From the NCBI GenBank assembly GCA_016630955.3, contig CM049993.1, positions 868,001 through 932,000 of the forward strand: a stretch of 64,000 nucleotides of DNA, in the 5' to 3' direction. This DNA comes from Didymella arachidicola (taxonomy: Eukaryota > Ascomycota > Dothideomycetes > Pleosporales > Didymellaceae). A program made the translations under genes and the position numbers. Shown one piece after another: positions 42,765-53,804 of this stretch. The notes below the pieces were generated by a model. That model was not told the DNA's origin and made no database searches. It saw only the letters and a list, made by a program, of their open reading frames with translations. The number at the start of each line of letters is the position of its first letter. Positions within the stretch are counted from its first letter, which is position 1.

Positions 42765-43084
42765 ATGTATTGATATGACATGGGAGGTAATTTTGAGGCA
42801 TTACGAGCGGCGCATCCACATTCGAGACACTTACAACGTTTCATGGGACAGCGAGGAGTACAATGTGTGCATTTGGGAGGCAACCCTCATTTCTGTCATT
42901 CGTTCGCACATGACCCTGGCTGCATTTACGGGTTAATTACGTAACACTTCATAGTACAGGGGTCTGTTGCTTGACATACTGAATCAAATCCGGTCTTTAG
43001 ACAGTCTTGCACAATATGGAAACCTGACATGAGTGCAATCTTCCCTTGCTGACATGTGATCTTACAGCGCGACACCGATTGTCA
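42765..43084. other. short convergent intergenic region
   Basis: These 320 bp separate the stops of two convergent genes. I see no further feature. Confidence 0.4.
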
Positions 43085-45607
43085 TCATGCTCCAGCTTCT
43101 TTGAACAGCTTTGTAATCCACTCGCTTGCAAACGAATGGTGCGTAGCAGGAAACCCAGTAAGCGGTGGCTGGAATCGGTCTGCAGGAGTCAGGAAGGGTT
43201 CTTCTACGGAGCTAAAGGACCTACCTATACCGAGTCTATCAAAGATTTTTGCCATTTCAGAAACGTACGCAAACCCTTCTGCATCAATGTGCCCCCTCTC
43301 TTGCAGCTCTTCCGGGTTATCGCGTGCAAGCTTGAATGGCGAGTAGCCGCGCAATGTACACCGCCAATGGTACAGCAAAACAGGGAAGGCAAACTCCCAC
43401 TTCCTAATCTGATTGCTGACGACATTGTTGACCTCGTGCTCAATTATCTATGGGTGGTTAATGAACGTGGCATGGCGTGGAAGAAAAGGAGACTTGTACG
43501 AACTGTGCCGTTTTTGGCCCTCATGTAGCCTTTTGCACCCTTGTTGATGTACTCGAGATTCCAAAAGATGATGTAGAAGGTGAGGAACAGCTCATACCAC
43601 GGCTTGATTTTTGGTTTGAAAATCAGAGACGCCAACTCCTTCACAAAGAGCTTTTCCAGTTTGCGCAAGTACTTGACAGCGGCGACGTCCATCTGGTGCG
43701 TAATAGCACCAGGTAATGGTCGATCGCGCGAGTTGCGGTCGTAAGCTTCGTAATCGCTTCGTCCGATGTGGCGGTAGTCGTACTCTTGGATTCCCGGTAT
43801 GTTGTTCGTCAGGACAGTGCCATATCCCTGAGACACAACTGATAAGCATTGTAGTCGCATGGCCAAATCGAGTGCCCTTGAGCCGTGTACGCTTCGCATC
43901 CGAAATACCTCCCTATATGTGTAGGTTGCGATTTCATCATTCTGGATCCGGTCGAAGATCCATATTTCAATTGCGGGTTGGAGGCTCGAAAAGTAGCGCT
44001 CGAAAGCAGAAACCAGATTTGCAGTGTCGTAGATGGCGTATGCTGGCTGTTCCACCGCGCAAACCTCGCCCTCTTTAGTGGACCACACCGACGTCGCTGT
44101 GTCTAACGAACCTCGTCGTGGACTGTATGGGCGGAAAGCGACACGCATAGGTTGAGCATTTTGTATGCGGCCGTAGCCTGGGAGGTTCCATAGGATATCC
44201 ATCTCCCAAAGCTGGCTTCCGGGCGTCCAGTCGTATCCTAAGAATTCCGCCTCGTCCTGCTGTTCGCGACCGTTGCACCGGCGGATTATGCTGGTGTCTT
44301 CCAGGTGTTCCCTATAGCAAGGCTCACGGAAAGAGCGTGCGTGCCCTTCAATCTTGCTACATTTCTGACATGGATCTCCTTCGTCACAGCCTGACTTGTA
44401 AAATCGGCAGCGAACACATATGCGCTTTGTCTTGCGCATAGTGTGTGTCTTCTCTCGTTGCTTCTCTTGCAAGGGTCCTTTGCGTTTTGAGACCTTCACT
44501 TTCTCTTGCCTCTCAACGTAAGATGAAGGGACTTTTGCTGCCTTCTTCTTGGCAGCGGATCGTCGATGGGTATGCGCATAGGCAGAGGGATCCATCTGTT
44601 GGTTGATTTGTGCATCTTGAATCTCGTAGATCCTCTGTTCCGGGATAATCTGTGGCATGGGCCATTGTTGCTGCTGAGAGTGGACATGACCATAGCCTGT
44701 GGGTGCAGCAACGATGCCGACAGTAGTATCTGTCGACCACTGTGCACTTGGAAGACTGATCGCTCCAGTGATCACACCAGATGATAGCGCACCGCTAGTG
44801 TGGGCCGCGTAGTGTTGGTGTTCGGACGGTGCTAGTGTCGACGCGGTGCCCCACGCTGTCGTTGCTTGCAACACAGCATGTGCCTGATCCACGTTCGGTT
44901 GCGATGCTACATGCCCTGGATGGGGGATCGAGTGTTGCCTTTCACCATGATTTGCGAAAGGCGGGTCTGCCGGTGTTACAGGGGATTCCTGGTGTGGGTC
45001 AGTCAAAGCTTAGCGTTAAGGGCGACATTTTCCAACTCACGGAGGTGATGCGCAGCGCGAAGCGATCTGTGTCTCTAAAAGCGCTGTGGGGACTTGTCAA
45101 GGGCTGTTCGTGCGTCGCCGTCGATACCTGTTGATGGAGCTGGTGTGGGTATTGGCGCGCTGCATTAGCGGTCGAGTGTTGTACAGAAGCGCCCCCCTCA
45201 GCGATGTCATAGGAACCGCCTAAGCGCGTTGCGAAGGTCTGATCGTTCATACGCTCATTCACAGGCGTATGCCACTCTTGTACATTGGGTTGCGCATAGT
45301 TAGCATTCCACGCTTGTGAGCCAGGCGGGGGATGATGCGCTCTGGGGGAGGCGGAGCTCAGTCCGGCGGCCTGGGTGTAGTGGAGTAACGGGACCGACGA
45401 CGGGCCGGCATACGAGCTGTGGTTGCTATCCTGCCATGTTCCTATAAAATTGGCGTACGCCTGGTCGTGGTGGTTGCTTTGAAAGTTCTGGCAGTGCGAC
45501 TGAGGGTGGGCGCTTCTGTAGTACTGCGAACTGGTAGCCATGGAGGCGGGCTGCGGCTGACTGCGTACTACTTCAGGACAGGAATTGGGCGTCTCTGCGT
45601 CGCTCAT
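43085..45607 (-). CDS. fungal zinc-cluster-like transcription factor, 804 aa
   Basis: Exons are 45607-45041, 44988-43504 and 43447-43085; introns are 52 and 56 nt and keep phase 0. The first 350 residues are low-complexity, rich in Gln, His, Ser and Pro. A basic stretch KVKVSKRKGPLQEKQREK precedes a Cys-rich cluster, CVRCRFYKSGC then CQKC and a last Cys in REPCYREH. This is the CX2CX6C...CX2C pattern of Zn2Cys6 proteins, but the last spacing (about 13 residues) is longer than usual. Downstream is a folded region with YRHIGRSDYEAYDRNSRDRP and LFLTFYIIFWNLEYI. The C-terminus after the last splice, NQIRKWEFAFPVLLYHW, looks conserved. It is probably a nuclear DNA-binding regulator; the targets are unknown. 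Confidence 0.75.
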
Positions 45608-46698
45608 TCGTGTGAATTGCGACAGACAAATGCAAAGAGCAAGAAGCGCGACGGCCTCAGGCCATAGGGCGTCGCTCTGCACGTTGAATAGTCGTTTGCT
45701 GGCTACGAGGGGAGAAGGCTCCACGCCGCACAAAAGGCGGGTCAGGAAACGAGCTGGTGGCTCGCGATGCAGTGTCAGGCAGGCTGCATGGGTAGCTCCC
45801 GTGTGGTCTTAGCTGCATCGTCCCGAAAGCGCGCTGGGTCATAGTTGCCTGTCGATCATGGTGTTTCTAATAGTCGGGCCTTCTAATCTCTTTCTCTTAA
45901 AAAGCATTCATGCCAAACAGCAGCCCTTCAAAACTGTCTTGACCAGTCGTCACGTTGTTGCAGGGCAGCGTTGGATTGCAGTTTCGATAGCGAGCGTGGT
46001 ACAATCAATGCAGCCCCTAGCGAATCTTGGTCCGGGGTTGCAGGTCCGGACCTTCGTCCCGCTGGTATGCACGCCTCGGTCATTTCGATCGCCACAATGC
46101 CGAAGCGCTGCCGTGTACTCTGGATGCTGAAGAGCCAAGTCTAGTGTCCTTTGTGTACACAGTCTTCATCTCTTTATTTGCTTTTGATTTGTCACTTTAA
46201 TCATAGGGACATCTGGTACGGCATGCGGTTCCTAGGCCGCGGCTCCACTCCCCGCTGAAGCTACAGCTAGTTCCATGGTGCACTTGTGACAAATACGGCA
46301 TTAGGCCTCAGGCTGCCAGTGATGAATTGCTAGCCAAGTGTTGCGAACGCTCTTCGGAAGCCGGTACCCTAAAATCTAGGAACATGCTGGACGGTAGTTG
46401 CTTTTGTATGCATCATTGACGCGGTACACGCAATCCCTTTGTTTGAAGCCACTACAAGTGTGTGACGTCGATTGTTATCATACACTAGCCTGCCTCTAGA
46501 CAGTTGGAAGACAGGAGGCAGTCATGACATGTAGAGTATCATTACACACCAGATATAGAACTACGAAAGGCAAACACCTGAATGTCAAGTCCCCTTTCTT
46601 TGATGCGTGTACACGAAGACGGACATGTGAGTAACCGAGTAGTTCAACTGATCAATACCTAATCAACCAAACAGCGAAAGCAAACCCCTCCAGCTAAT
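45608..46698. other. intergenic, transcription factor promoter side
   Basis: This contains the upstream region of the transcription factor and the 3' flank of the lysine-rich gene. I see no supported gene or repeat. Confidence 0.45.
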
Positions 46699-47335
46699 TT
46701 AGGACTTGGACTTCTTAGTCTTCTTCTTCTTCGGTGCCTCGTCCGAGTCAAGGTCGGCATCAGTATCAACCTCCTTGATTGGCGAGTTCCTCTTTGCTGC
46801 GGTTCGGCTGCTCCGTCTCGTACCCTCCTGGGGCTCCTTCTTTTCTTTCTTCGGTGCGGCAGCCTTCTTTGGCGCGGCCTTCTTCTTAGTCTCGGCTTTA
46901 TCTTCGCCTTCTTCTTTCTTGTCGGCCTTCTTTCCGGTGTTAGCTTTCGGTTTCTGTGCGCTTGCGGGAGCGTCCTTCTCCTCTTCATTGGACTCTGATT
47001 CCTTGGTCTTGGAATCAGACTTATCTGCTTTCTTCTCTTCGGCCTTCTTCTTGCTATCAGACTTGGCCTCGGGTGCGCCCTTTTTAGGCTCATTCTTGCT
47101 CCCAGCCTCGTTCTCGTAGCCACCACCCTGCTTCTCATACTCCTTTGAAATCTCGGCGGCCTGCGCGTGTTAACACGAATTTTGCGATTGCAGTCGCGTG
47201 AATTACGCGATCACTTGCCTTCCATGCAGCCATCTGGCCCTTTCCACCGCCGTCCTTGTTAGGCTTCTGCTTCACCTCCTCCTTGACCTTCTCGCGAAGC
47301 TTGGGATCTGTTGGCTTTCCCTTAGATGACGGCAT
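46699..47335 (-). CDS. lysine- and glutamate-rich small protein of unknown function, 192 aa
   Basis: I do not recognise a named family, although the N-terminus looks conserved. Exons are 47335-47219 and 47160-46699. The 58-nt intron has a GCAAGT donor and a CGCAG acceptor, so it is of the rare GC-AG type. The N-terminal part, MPSSKGKPTDPKLREKV then GKGQMAAWKAAEISKEYEK and GGGYENEAGS, is followed by an acidic/basic low-complexity tail with many Lys, Glu, Ala and Ser residues and KKAAPKKAAAPKK repeats. It ends APKKKKTKKSKS, which may serve as nuclear localisation signal. Chromatin or nucleolar association is plausible from composition only. Confidence 0.7.
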
Positions 47336-48935
47336 TATTGCGATTATTTACGTGTATGCGATGAAGACAGATATGGTGAATTGTGAAAAGTCGAATTTTC
47401 GAGGCAAAGGGTGTCGTCGCGCGGAGGGTGTACCTGCAGGTAGGTTTGTTTTGATGTAATACCGGATGACATCATGCACTGCTATTGGCGCGCAACTCGT
47501 ACCAGCCTCCTCAATTCTTTAACCCTAATACTCCAATAGTGCACCCAAACTTTATCGAAAAACGCCATGATTCAAACATCGTATTCTTGGTCGCAGCTTT
47601 CAAAATCCAATCGCAGTCTCACGTCTGGTCATCTTCCAAAGTTTCGAAGACGGCACTGTCAGCCTGCGCGACCGTTGAGCGATCGGTGAGCGATACGACT
47701 ACGTTTGTCGCACAGCGTATCGTCCCGCGCGTGTATTTGCTTGAGGAAAAAAGCAAGTGCACTGTTCTTGGTTCCCCAGATTGCGCAAGCACTTATACGT
47801 TTCAGACCCTGAAATTGGACAGCCACGTCCAATTGCTAAAAACAAAGGCAGACATGGGCTATCATTGTCCAACGAGATGGGGTAATTTTGTATTCTTTGC
47901 CAGCCTTCTTCGAAAATAGTCAGCTTCCTGTAAGCGGCAAAGCCGTGCAGTTGAAAGCAGCGTTTCCGCGACCCAATAGAGCCGCTCAAGCGCGGCAACG
48001 ACAACACCACTGATGAGAGGGACTCCAAGTCCAGAGTGCCACACCCACTATCGCTGTCCTATGTCCTCCAAGTTTTGTTGATCTGAATCAGCAAAGTATC
48101 GGCCGAGTATGATTAGTTGTACAGTAACGATTTAATACAATCTGTTGCGACTAAATTCTAAAAAAAGTGTAAGGAATAAACACCAAGGTCATATGTAAGT
48201 TAATCGAACCGTTACGATCCTGGGACCTAGAACTAACAATCGTTCACTTTGGTCGATAGTTGCTCAATCCTTCCTCCCGCATGAACAGCCGCTCACTCCG
48301 TGAGATCGCCTGCACTGTGCTAGAACTTCGCATTGCTTGGCTCCGCCAGTATACGCACCGTACTACGAGCATCGTCGATACCAATCAAAATACCTATTGT
48401 GGAAACATCTAGCTGGCTGACGGTTCTGCGAGCGGCCACGACCCACAGCAGATGATGCTAGACGTTGTAAGCTCTCGACAGTCTCCAACTCGACCTCTTT
48501 AAAATTCAGAACGTGACTTGACGATGACTACGCTGTATACACAATTTAGGATGATTTCACTCTCGGCGGTTGATTTCCGGTATAGAGTACAGGTCTGCAG
48601 AAGTCAGTTGCGTGCAACTTTACTTCTATCGCGCGTCTGCGCTGAGTGTGAGCGATTGCCTGCATCCCTGTTCGGACATCGGGTTACGAAAGAAGTCCTG
48701 CATGCGCTGATATCAACATTAAGTTCTTCAACTGAGGGAAATGATATTCGATTATTGCCAGATTGAATTGAGACGTGTTCACGCACTTCCCGCCACCTGA
48801 CAGCCCCATTATACCACCCAGGACGCAGGCTTGGCTGCCCAACGAACGACACAGCGCCAGTATGTTCACTACCCCAACTCTCAAACAAACAACCCCCACA
48901 ACCACGCTTAAACCTCTCACCACCACGCACCCCAG
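47336..48935. other. intergenic, about 1.6 kb
   Basis: I see no supported gene. An open frame at 47485-47919 lacks recognisable motifs and lies next to a likely promoter. The rest is of mixed composition. Confidence 0.45.
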
Positions 48936-49733
48936 TCACAGCCACTTCCTGCACCACTCCACCGCCTGCCCCAACGCCTCCTCTTTCGCCTCCCCCTCCC
49001 TCTCCATCCCAGGCTGCGCCCTAACCGCAAACCCATGCCCACACCCCTCATAAACCCTAACCTCTACCCCCTCAACCCTCCTCACCTCATCCACCTTCTC
49101 CCCCTTTAAACTCCTATCCTGACCCGCATGCGCAAAGCTCACCCTAACCCCCTTCTCCACTGCGCTGACTACTTGCTTGGGCTCAAACCGCGCCGGATGC
49201 GCAACAAACAAAGCATCCAGCACCCGCACCTCCAACCCCGCCATCGCCAGGCCCTGGAACCCGCCCCAGCAGTACCCCACACACCCCAGCTTCCCTCCGG
49301 AGGGCAGCGATTGCCGGACGGCGCGGGCGTACGCGATGCAGGGCGCTGTGGAACGGGGTTTTTGTGGCGCTGCGCGCGCGAAAAAGGGGAGGACGTATAG
49401 CATTGCGCGCGCGAAGGTGAGGCCTTTGCTAAGATAATTCGCGCTGGGTGAGGTGAATGTGTCGAGGAGGGGAAGGACGGCGGGCGACATGCCGCCGCCG
49501 GGGATGATGTCTGGGCAGAGTACGGTGAGGCCTGTGGCGTCGGCGAGGGCGTCGGCGAGGAGGAGGTTGTTGGGGAGGAGGTGGCCGAAGGCGTCGGTGT
49601 AGAGGATTATGGTGGAGGGGCTGCGGGGGGAGGCGGGGAAGGCGGTGTATGTGGAGTGGCCGTGGAGCGGGGAGGTTGTGCCGGTGGGAGTGCCGGGTGC
49701 GGCGGCGCCGCGGAAACAGTCTGGGCAGGACAT
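48936..49733 (-). CDS. dienelactone hydrolase family protein, 265 aa
   Basis: This is an alpha/beta hydrolase of the dienelactone hydrolase family. The open frame extends far upstream, but MSCPDCFRGA at 49733 is the usual start in fungal relatives. YTDAFGHLLPNN occurs in the N-terminal half. The nucleophile elbow is GCVGYCWGG, with the catalytic Cys near residue 185, and the rest of the triad is Asp in AHAGQD and His in CGHGFAVR. No signal peptide is seen, so the protein is likely cytosolic. The coding part is intronless. The leader just before the ATG is a run of CCA/ACC triplets. Confidence 0.9.
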   Translation of the reverse strand: MSCPDCFRGAAAPGTPTGTTSPLHGHSTYTAFPASPRSPSTIILYTDAFGHLLPNNLLLADALADATGLTVLCPDIIPGGGMSPAVLPLLDTFTSPSANYLSKGLTFARAMLYVLPFFARAAPQKPRSTAPCIAYARAVRQSLPSGGKLGCVGYCWGGFQGLAMAGLEVRVLDALFVAHPARFEPKQVVSAVEKGVRVSFAHAGQDRSLKGEKVDEVRRVEGVEVRVYEGCGHGFAVRAQPGMEREGEAKEEALGQAVEWCRKWL

Positions 49734-50302
49734 GGTGGTGGTGGTGGTGGTGGTGGGAGAGGTTGTGGTGGGGGTTGCTCGAGGGATGGGCGCTTGGTAG
49801 GAGGTTCTGATGGGGATAAGAGGAGTTGTCAATCTCGAGTGAAGTTGCGCTCTCCAACACTCAGATGATGCTTGGTATGCTTGTCGTTGGGTCTGCCGAG
49901 GCTTATATGTTGTACGTCGTGAATGCCACCACCACCGCGCGAAGCTCCGCTCACCCTCCGCGTTATCGTGACCCAAAGTGGACAGAGAACCCAAGGCAGG
50001 CCATAGCGATGAGTCGACCATGTAAGCTCGTTTGACTCAGCCCTGTAAGCTGCAGTGCGAGGACGGTAGCATGTGCATGCGTCTTGCCGTTTCCGGCAGA
50101 TTGCTGACAGCCTTTTCCTGCTCGCTGAGAATGGGAAGGGCGCAACGGCGATTTGAACGCAGCAACTCGATGTCGCAACATCATACCATTTACTGCCAAA
50201 TTGAAAGACGGATGCAAGGAATGCTTGCACTATGCACGCTATGCACGCTATGCGCAATGAAAGGCTCGCAACACGACTGACCATCCACGCGTGTCTTGGT
50301 CA
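49734..50302. promoter_or_regulatory. leader and promoter of the hydrolase gene, 3' flank of APP1
   Basis: Positions 49734-49790 are nearly pure triplet repeat (GTG/GTT on the plus strand), which would give a CCA/CAC-rich leader in the hydrolase mRNA. Near 50231-50248 a 9-bp unit TATGCACGC is repeated in tandem. No further gene is visible. Confidence 0.45.
50231..50254. repeat. short tandem repeat, 9-bp unit TATGCACGC
   Basis: Two perfect copies and a partial third occur in the intergenic DNA downstream of APP1. Confidence 0.7.
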
Positions 50303-53300
50303 TCACCTCCCAGGTTTCCGCCTCAGACTCCCCTCCCCAGTACTTCGCTCGTTGACGCTCGCTCTCGCACCATTCTTGTTTCCGATTCGGTTCTCCTTCT
50401 CGTTTGTCTTGATGATGCGCTCCGCCTCAGCCATCAAATCGGTGCCCACGCGCCAACTCCTCAGCACAACGCCCTGCTCAGACAGGACCTGTTCCGCGCG
50501 GGCCCACCGCTGTCGCCACAGTGCCTCCCTCTTATTGACGTACTGTCCGTCAGCTGTCTGGCCCTGGCCGCCGCCGTTGAGACCCAGTGTGCTGCCGGTG
50601 CTCGTGCGATTTAGTTTCTCGCGCTGAGCGGTCGTGGAGAATGGCGCGGAGGTTTGCGTGGAGATTATCTGCGGGCGATGCGGGAGAGACGGTGCGTGTT
50701 GCCATGCTGACGAGGCTTTGCCGCCCACGTAGGATGCTGCGGCGCCCGCAGGGTTGCGGCGGGGCGGAGGTGGTGGAGGAGCGACCTTGCGAGTACTGCT
50801 ACCATCTGAGCCAGAGCGGACGCTGGCATTGTCTGAAGCCTGCTGATCTTCGGACAACCAAGCAGGCATGTTGTTGTAGACAGAGTAGAGCTTGTCGCGC
50901 GCCATACCGGCGTAGCTCTGGTTGTTGCGGTCATACTGAGGTTTGGTACTGTAATTGGGCTGTGGGGGCGCAGGGCGATTGGATGGTGGAGAGGAAGGTG
51001 CGTCGTTTTGTTGGGAGAGTGGGCTGGGCTGGCCCACCATACGAATGGTTGTAGACGGTCGCCGAGGCTTCGGTGGTGGTGGTTTAGAGGTAGTCGTCGG
51101 CAAAGCTGACGCGTGCAAGCTATCGTTCGATGGACTTCGCAGAGCACTGGGCTTCTTTGGCGGCTGCGGCGGCGCTTTGCCAATGCCCAAGCCCGTCGAT
51201 GTCCGTGTTGGTCCCTTGAACGCTTCGGTGTCTGTATTGGCGCGTCGCATTGATGGGATGGTTTCGGGGCCTTCATCGTCTGAAGAGGAGAGATCTATCA
51301 AGTTGGCCACTGGCTCTTCCTTAGTTGTCTGCATTGACTGCCGCGCCGGTATTCCAGGTCTGTTGTTAGAGTGGTTTTGGTTGCTCTGCGGCAATTGCGG
51401 ATTTGAGCGCTTCTTGTCTTCTTCCTCGAATGCGCGCAAAGAAGCAGCAATCGCAGCTCTGAGCTCAGGGTCGTGCTCCTCAGTCAGCGCACGTGTCGCG
51501 CTGGCTGGACTTGTGATGTCTGAGGCGCTGGAACTACCGCCGCGTCGAGGGGACGATGAGCCTGACATTGGCCCTACGGAGGGATCAAAGAACCCCCCGG
51601 TCTCCTCGGTGGTCGTAACATCTCGAATGAAGACAGCCGCTACACGTCCTGGGTTCTCGAGAACGAAGTCTGTGTACACCTCCAGATCAGCCTCTCCACT
51701 GTCGCCAATGAGAATGAATCGTCTCTCTGGAAAGTCTCGAGAGATCTTGTCCAAGGTGACCTTCTTCCTTTCTGCAACGGGCTCAAATATTCCTTGCATC
51801 ATGCCACTGTACTGTTTGAGATGAAACGAGCCAGGTGGCAGACCGGCCATGTTGAAGTAGGTTGAGATGACAGGGTACAGCTGCCACGGCGAGTTTGAGA
51901 CGTAGTGGAACTTGACACCCATCTTGGACATGTTATTGTACCATTCTTTGACACCGTCAATGGTCAAATCACCTAGATCCCGAATGAAGACGTTGCGGAA
52001 GATCTCGCGCGCGCCGCTGCTGATGGCCGAGTGCTTGATCGTGTCGTCGATGTCGCTGATGACGCTGATGCCTTTCGAGTCCGTGATGATGACCTCTTCT
52101 GTGGCTGAGAGCTGTTCCGAGGCCAAGATGCGTACGTGGGTAGGTACAAAGTCCAGCGCAGCCGTCATGCTGAAGTGTCCGGCAGCGTTGGTGTAGATTG
52201 TGCGCTGCTTCGAGATGGTGTCGTTGTAGAAGAAGACGCTGATGGGCGTATTGGCCATGGGCATTGCCAGGAAGTGTCGCAGGCGGGCCATCAGACGGGC
52301 GTTGGCTTCTGCAAGCTCAGCAGGGCTCATGTCGGCGGGCTGGTTCCACGACGCTCTCTTCTGCAGGGGCGTGATGTGCTCGTCGTCGCTTCTGAGCGAA
52401 TCTTTCGACTGGCTGTGCGCCAGCTGATTTGCCCTTGTGCTGCCTGTGGTGCGCACGCTGTCGCCGCTCTGCGTGCGGTACAGCTGCGTGTCGTCCTGGT
52501 TGCTGCGGCTCGGCTTCTCACTGTATGCGCCCTTTGCAGCGGCAGCGGCCTCGCGCTCGCCCTTCTTCAGGATCTCCTCGGCCTCGCGGGCCGCCAGGTT
52601 CTCGTCGCGCTGGGACTGGCGCAGCTGGGCGCGCTCGCGGAAGCTCACGTGGTTGGGGCTCGGGTCGCGACTGTTCGCCGACGAGTTGGAGGCCGAGGCA
52701 CCCGCAGGCGGCGCTGAGACGCCGACGAGCTGGCGCGCCAGGCCGATGAACAGGCGCTGCTTGCGCGTCATCTGGCCTCTGTGCGGCGAGTAGATCCAGC
52801 CGCGCACGTCGACATCGACCACGGCGTTGTCGTCCTCGTAGCTGTCCCACTGCTGCTTCCAGAACTCGGCGTCGCCGGCGCCCGTCGAGTCGCGCACATC
52901 GCGGCCGTCGCCTGCCGCCTCCTGGATGGTGCCCGGCACGGCCTCGGGCCGGCGCTTGATGTGCTTGCGGGCGTAGCTGGGGAACAGGATCATCTCCTCG
53001 TCGCCGCTGCGCACAATGGCGGCGTCCGGGAAGCTGCCCGGGGTGTCGTCCTCGTAGTCGTAGTGTGCCTCGCGGCTGCTCCAGTTGGGCGCATACTGCT
53101 GCGTGTACGTCTGCCGCAGCTCGTTCGCAGCCTTGAGGTAGCCGGCCAGCTTCCGTCGCCGCCCGCCCGACTCGCCGCCGCCGCCGCCGCCGTAGCTGCT
53201 CAAGCTGCTCAAGCTGCTCATGCCGCTCGTGCCGCTCGTGCCGTCTCGCTCTGTGGTGCGCTCTGCCAGATTCTTGCGCCTCAGCCGCGCCTCATTTTCG

Positions 53301-53548
53301 AGATAGCCGCGGCCGAGTACCGTGCGGGTGGCGCTGCGCAGGCGCTGGAGGATGGTCGACTGCTGGGGCTTCTTCGCCTGGCGGGCGACAATGTACCTGT
53401 AGATGCGGGACTGTGCGCGGTGCTTGAGCGCGGGCAGTGTCTTGTGGCGGAGCTTGGAGAGTTCGGAGCGTGCGCGTGCGCGCGTGTGAGGGAAGAGGAG
53501 ACGCAGGAGGGAGGCAGCGCCGCGGGCGGACGGGGGCTTTCTGCGCAT
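50303..53548 (-). CDS. APP1: App1-like phosphatidate phosphatase, 1081 aa
   Basis: App1 is a Mg-dependent phosphatidate phosphatase of cortical actin patches that links lipid signalling to endocytosis in yeast. It is one long open frame. The HAD-type catalytic motif DIDDT begins at residue 499, after KGISVI, with downstream HYVSNSPWQLYPVI, GSFHLKQYSGM and FILIGDSGEADLEVY, all typical of the DUF2183 domain. The region before it includes RGWIYSPHRGQMTRKQRLFIGLARQL, the conserved N-terminal domain. The C-terminal 400 residues are disordered and have several proline-rich SH3-binding stretches (APPPPPPRRNP), as in yeast App1. A basic N-terminus begins MRRKPPSARG. A Gly/Ser-rich short repeat near residue 115 comes from a small tandem repeat in the DNA. 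Confidence 0.93.
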   Translation of the reverse strand: MRRKPPSARGAASLLRLLFPHTRARARSELSKLRHKTLPALKHRAQSRIYRYIVARQAKKPQQSTILQRLRSATRTVLGRGYLENEARLRRKNLAERTTERDGTSGTSGMSSLSSLSSYGGGGGGESGGRRRKLAGYLKAANELRQTYTQQYAPNWSSREAHYDYEDDTPGSFPDAAIVRSGDEEMILFPSYARKHIKRRPEAVPGTIQEAAGDGRDVRDSTGAGDAEFWKQQWDSYEDDNAVVDVDVRGWIYSPHRGQMTRKQRLFIGLARQLVGVSAPPAGASASNSSANSRDPSPNHVSFRERAQLRQSQRDENLAAREAEEILKKGEREAAAAAKGAYSEKPSRSNQDDTQLYRTQSGDSVRTTGSTRANQLAHSQSKDSLRSDDEHITPLQKRASWNQPADMSPAELAEANARLMARLRHFLAMPMANTPISVFFYNDTISKQRTIYTNAAGHFSMTAALDFVPTHVRILASEQLSATEEVIITDSKGISVISDIDDTIKHSAISSGAREIFRNVFIRDLGDLTIDGVKEWYNNMSKMGVKFHYVSNSPWQLYPVISTYFNMAGLPPGSFHLKQYSGMMQGIFEPVAERKKVTLDKISRDFPERRFILIGDSGEADLEVYTDFVLENPGRVAAVFIRDVTTTEETGGFFDPSVGPMSGSSSPRRGGSSSASDITSPASATRALTEEHDPELRAAIAASLRAFEEEDKKRSNPQLPQSNQNHSNNRPGIPARQSMQTTKEEPVANLIDLSSSDDEGPETIPSMRRANTDTEAFKGPTRTSTGLGIGKAPPQPPKKPSALRSPSNDSLHASALPTTTSKPPPPKPRRPSTTIRMVGQPSPLSQQNDAPSSPPSNRPAPPQPNYSTKPQYDRNNQSYAGMARDKLYSVYNNMPAWLSEDQQASDNASVRSGSDGSSTRKVAPPPPPPRRNPAGAAASYVGGKASSAWQHAPSLPHRPQIISTQTSAPFSTTAQREKLNRTSTGSTLGLNGGGQGQTADGQYVNKREALWRQRWARAEQVLSEQGVVLRSWRVGTDLMAEAERIIKTNEKENRIGNKNGARASVNERSTGEGSLRRKPGR
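53160..53245. repeat. triplet and 9-12 bp tandem repeat inside APP1
   Basis: Units such as GCTGCTCAA and CCGCTCGTG are repeated in tandem next to a GCC run. They encode the Gly-Thr-Ser and Leu-Ser-Ser repeats and a poly-Gly run in a non-conserved part of the protein. Confidence 0.7.
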
Positions 53549-53804
53549 CCAGCCAGCCCAGACGGTCGATCTGTGGGGGGCAGTTGCAGTGGATAGGCGG
53601 GTGCGGTGCGGATGGGATTCTGGGAATAGGAGGGGATGCGCTGTTAATTGTGGTGAGGCCGAAGCTTGAAATGCCCATCACACGTCATTGGTGTCATCTG
53701 TGCGCGTTCCAGAACACCGCTGGGGTGAGACCGGTCGGTCACTGTTGCGCATGCTCGGCACCAGGGTCTCAGTGATCAAGTAGCAGAATCAATTTTCCTT
53801 ACGG

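Noticed and set aside
47485..47919. 144-codon open frame on the plus strand
   Set aside because: No recognisable domain; lies in the likely promoter region of the lysine-rich gene.
52136..53596. Plus-strand open frames of 193 and 271 codons opposite APP1
   Set aside because: GC-rich antisense shadows of the APP1 N-terminal half; Ala/Val/Arg-rich with no domain.
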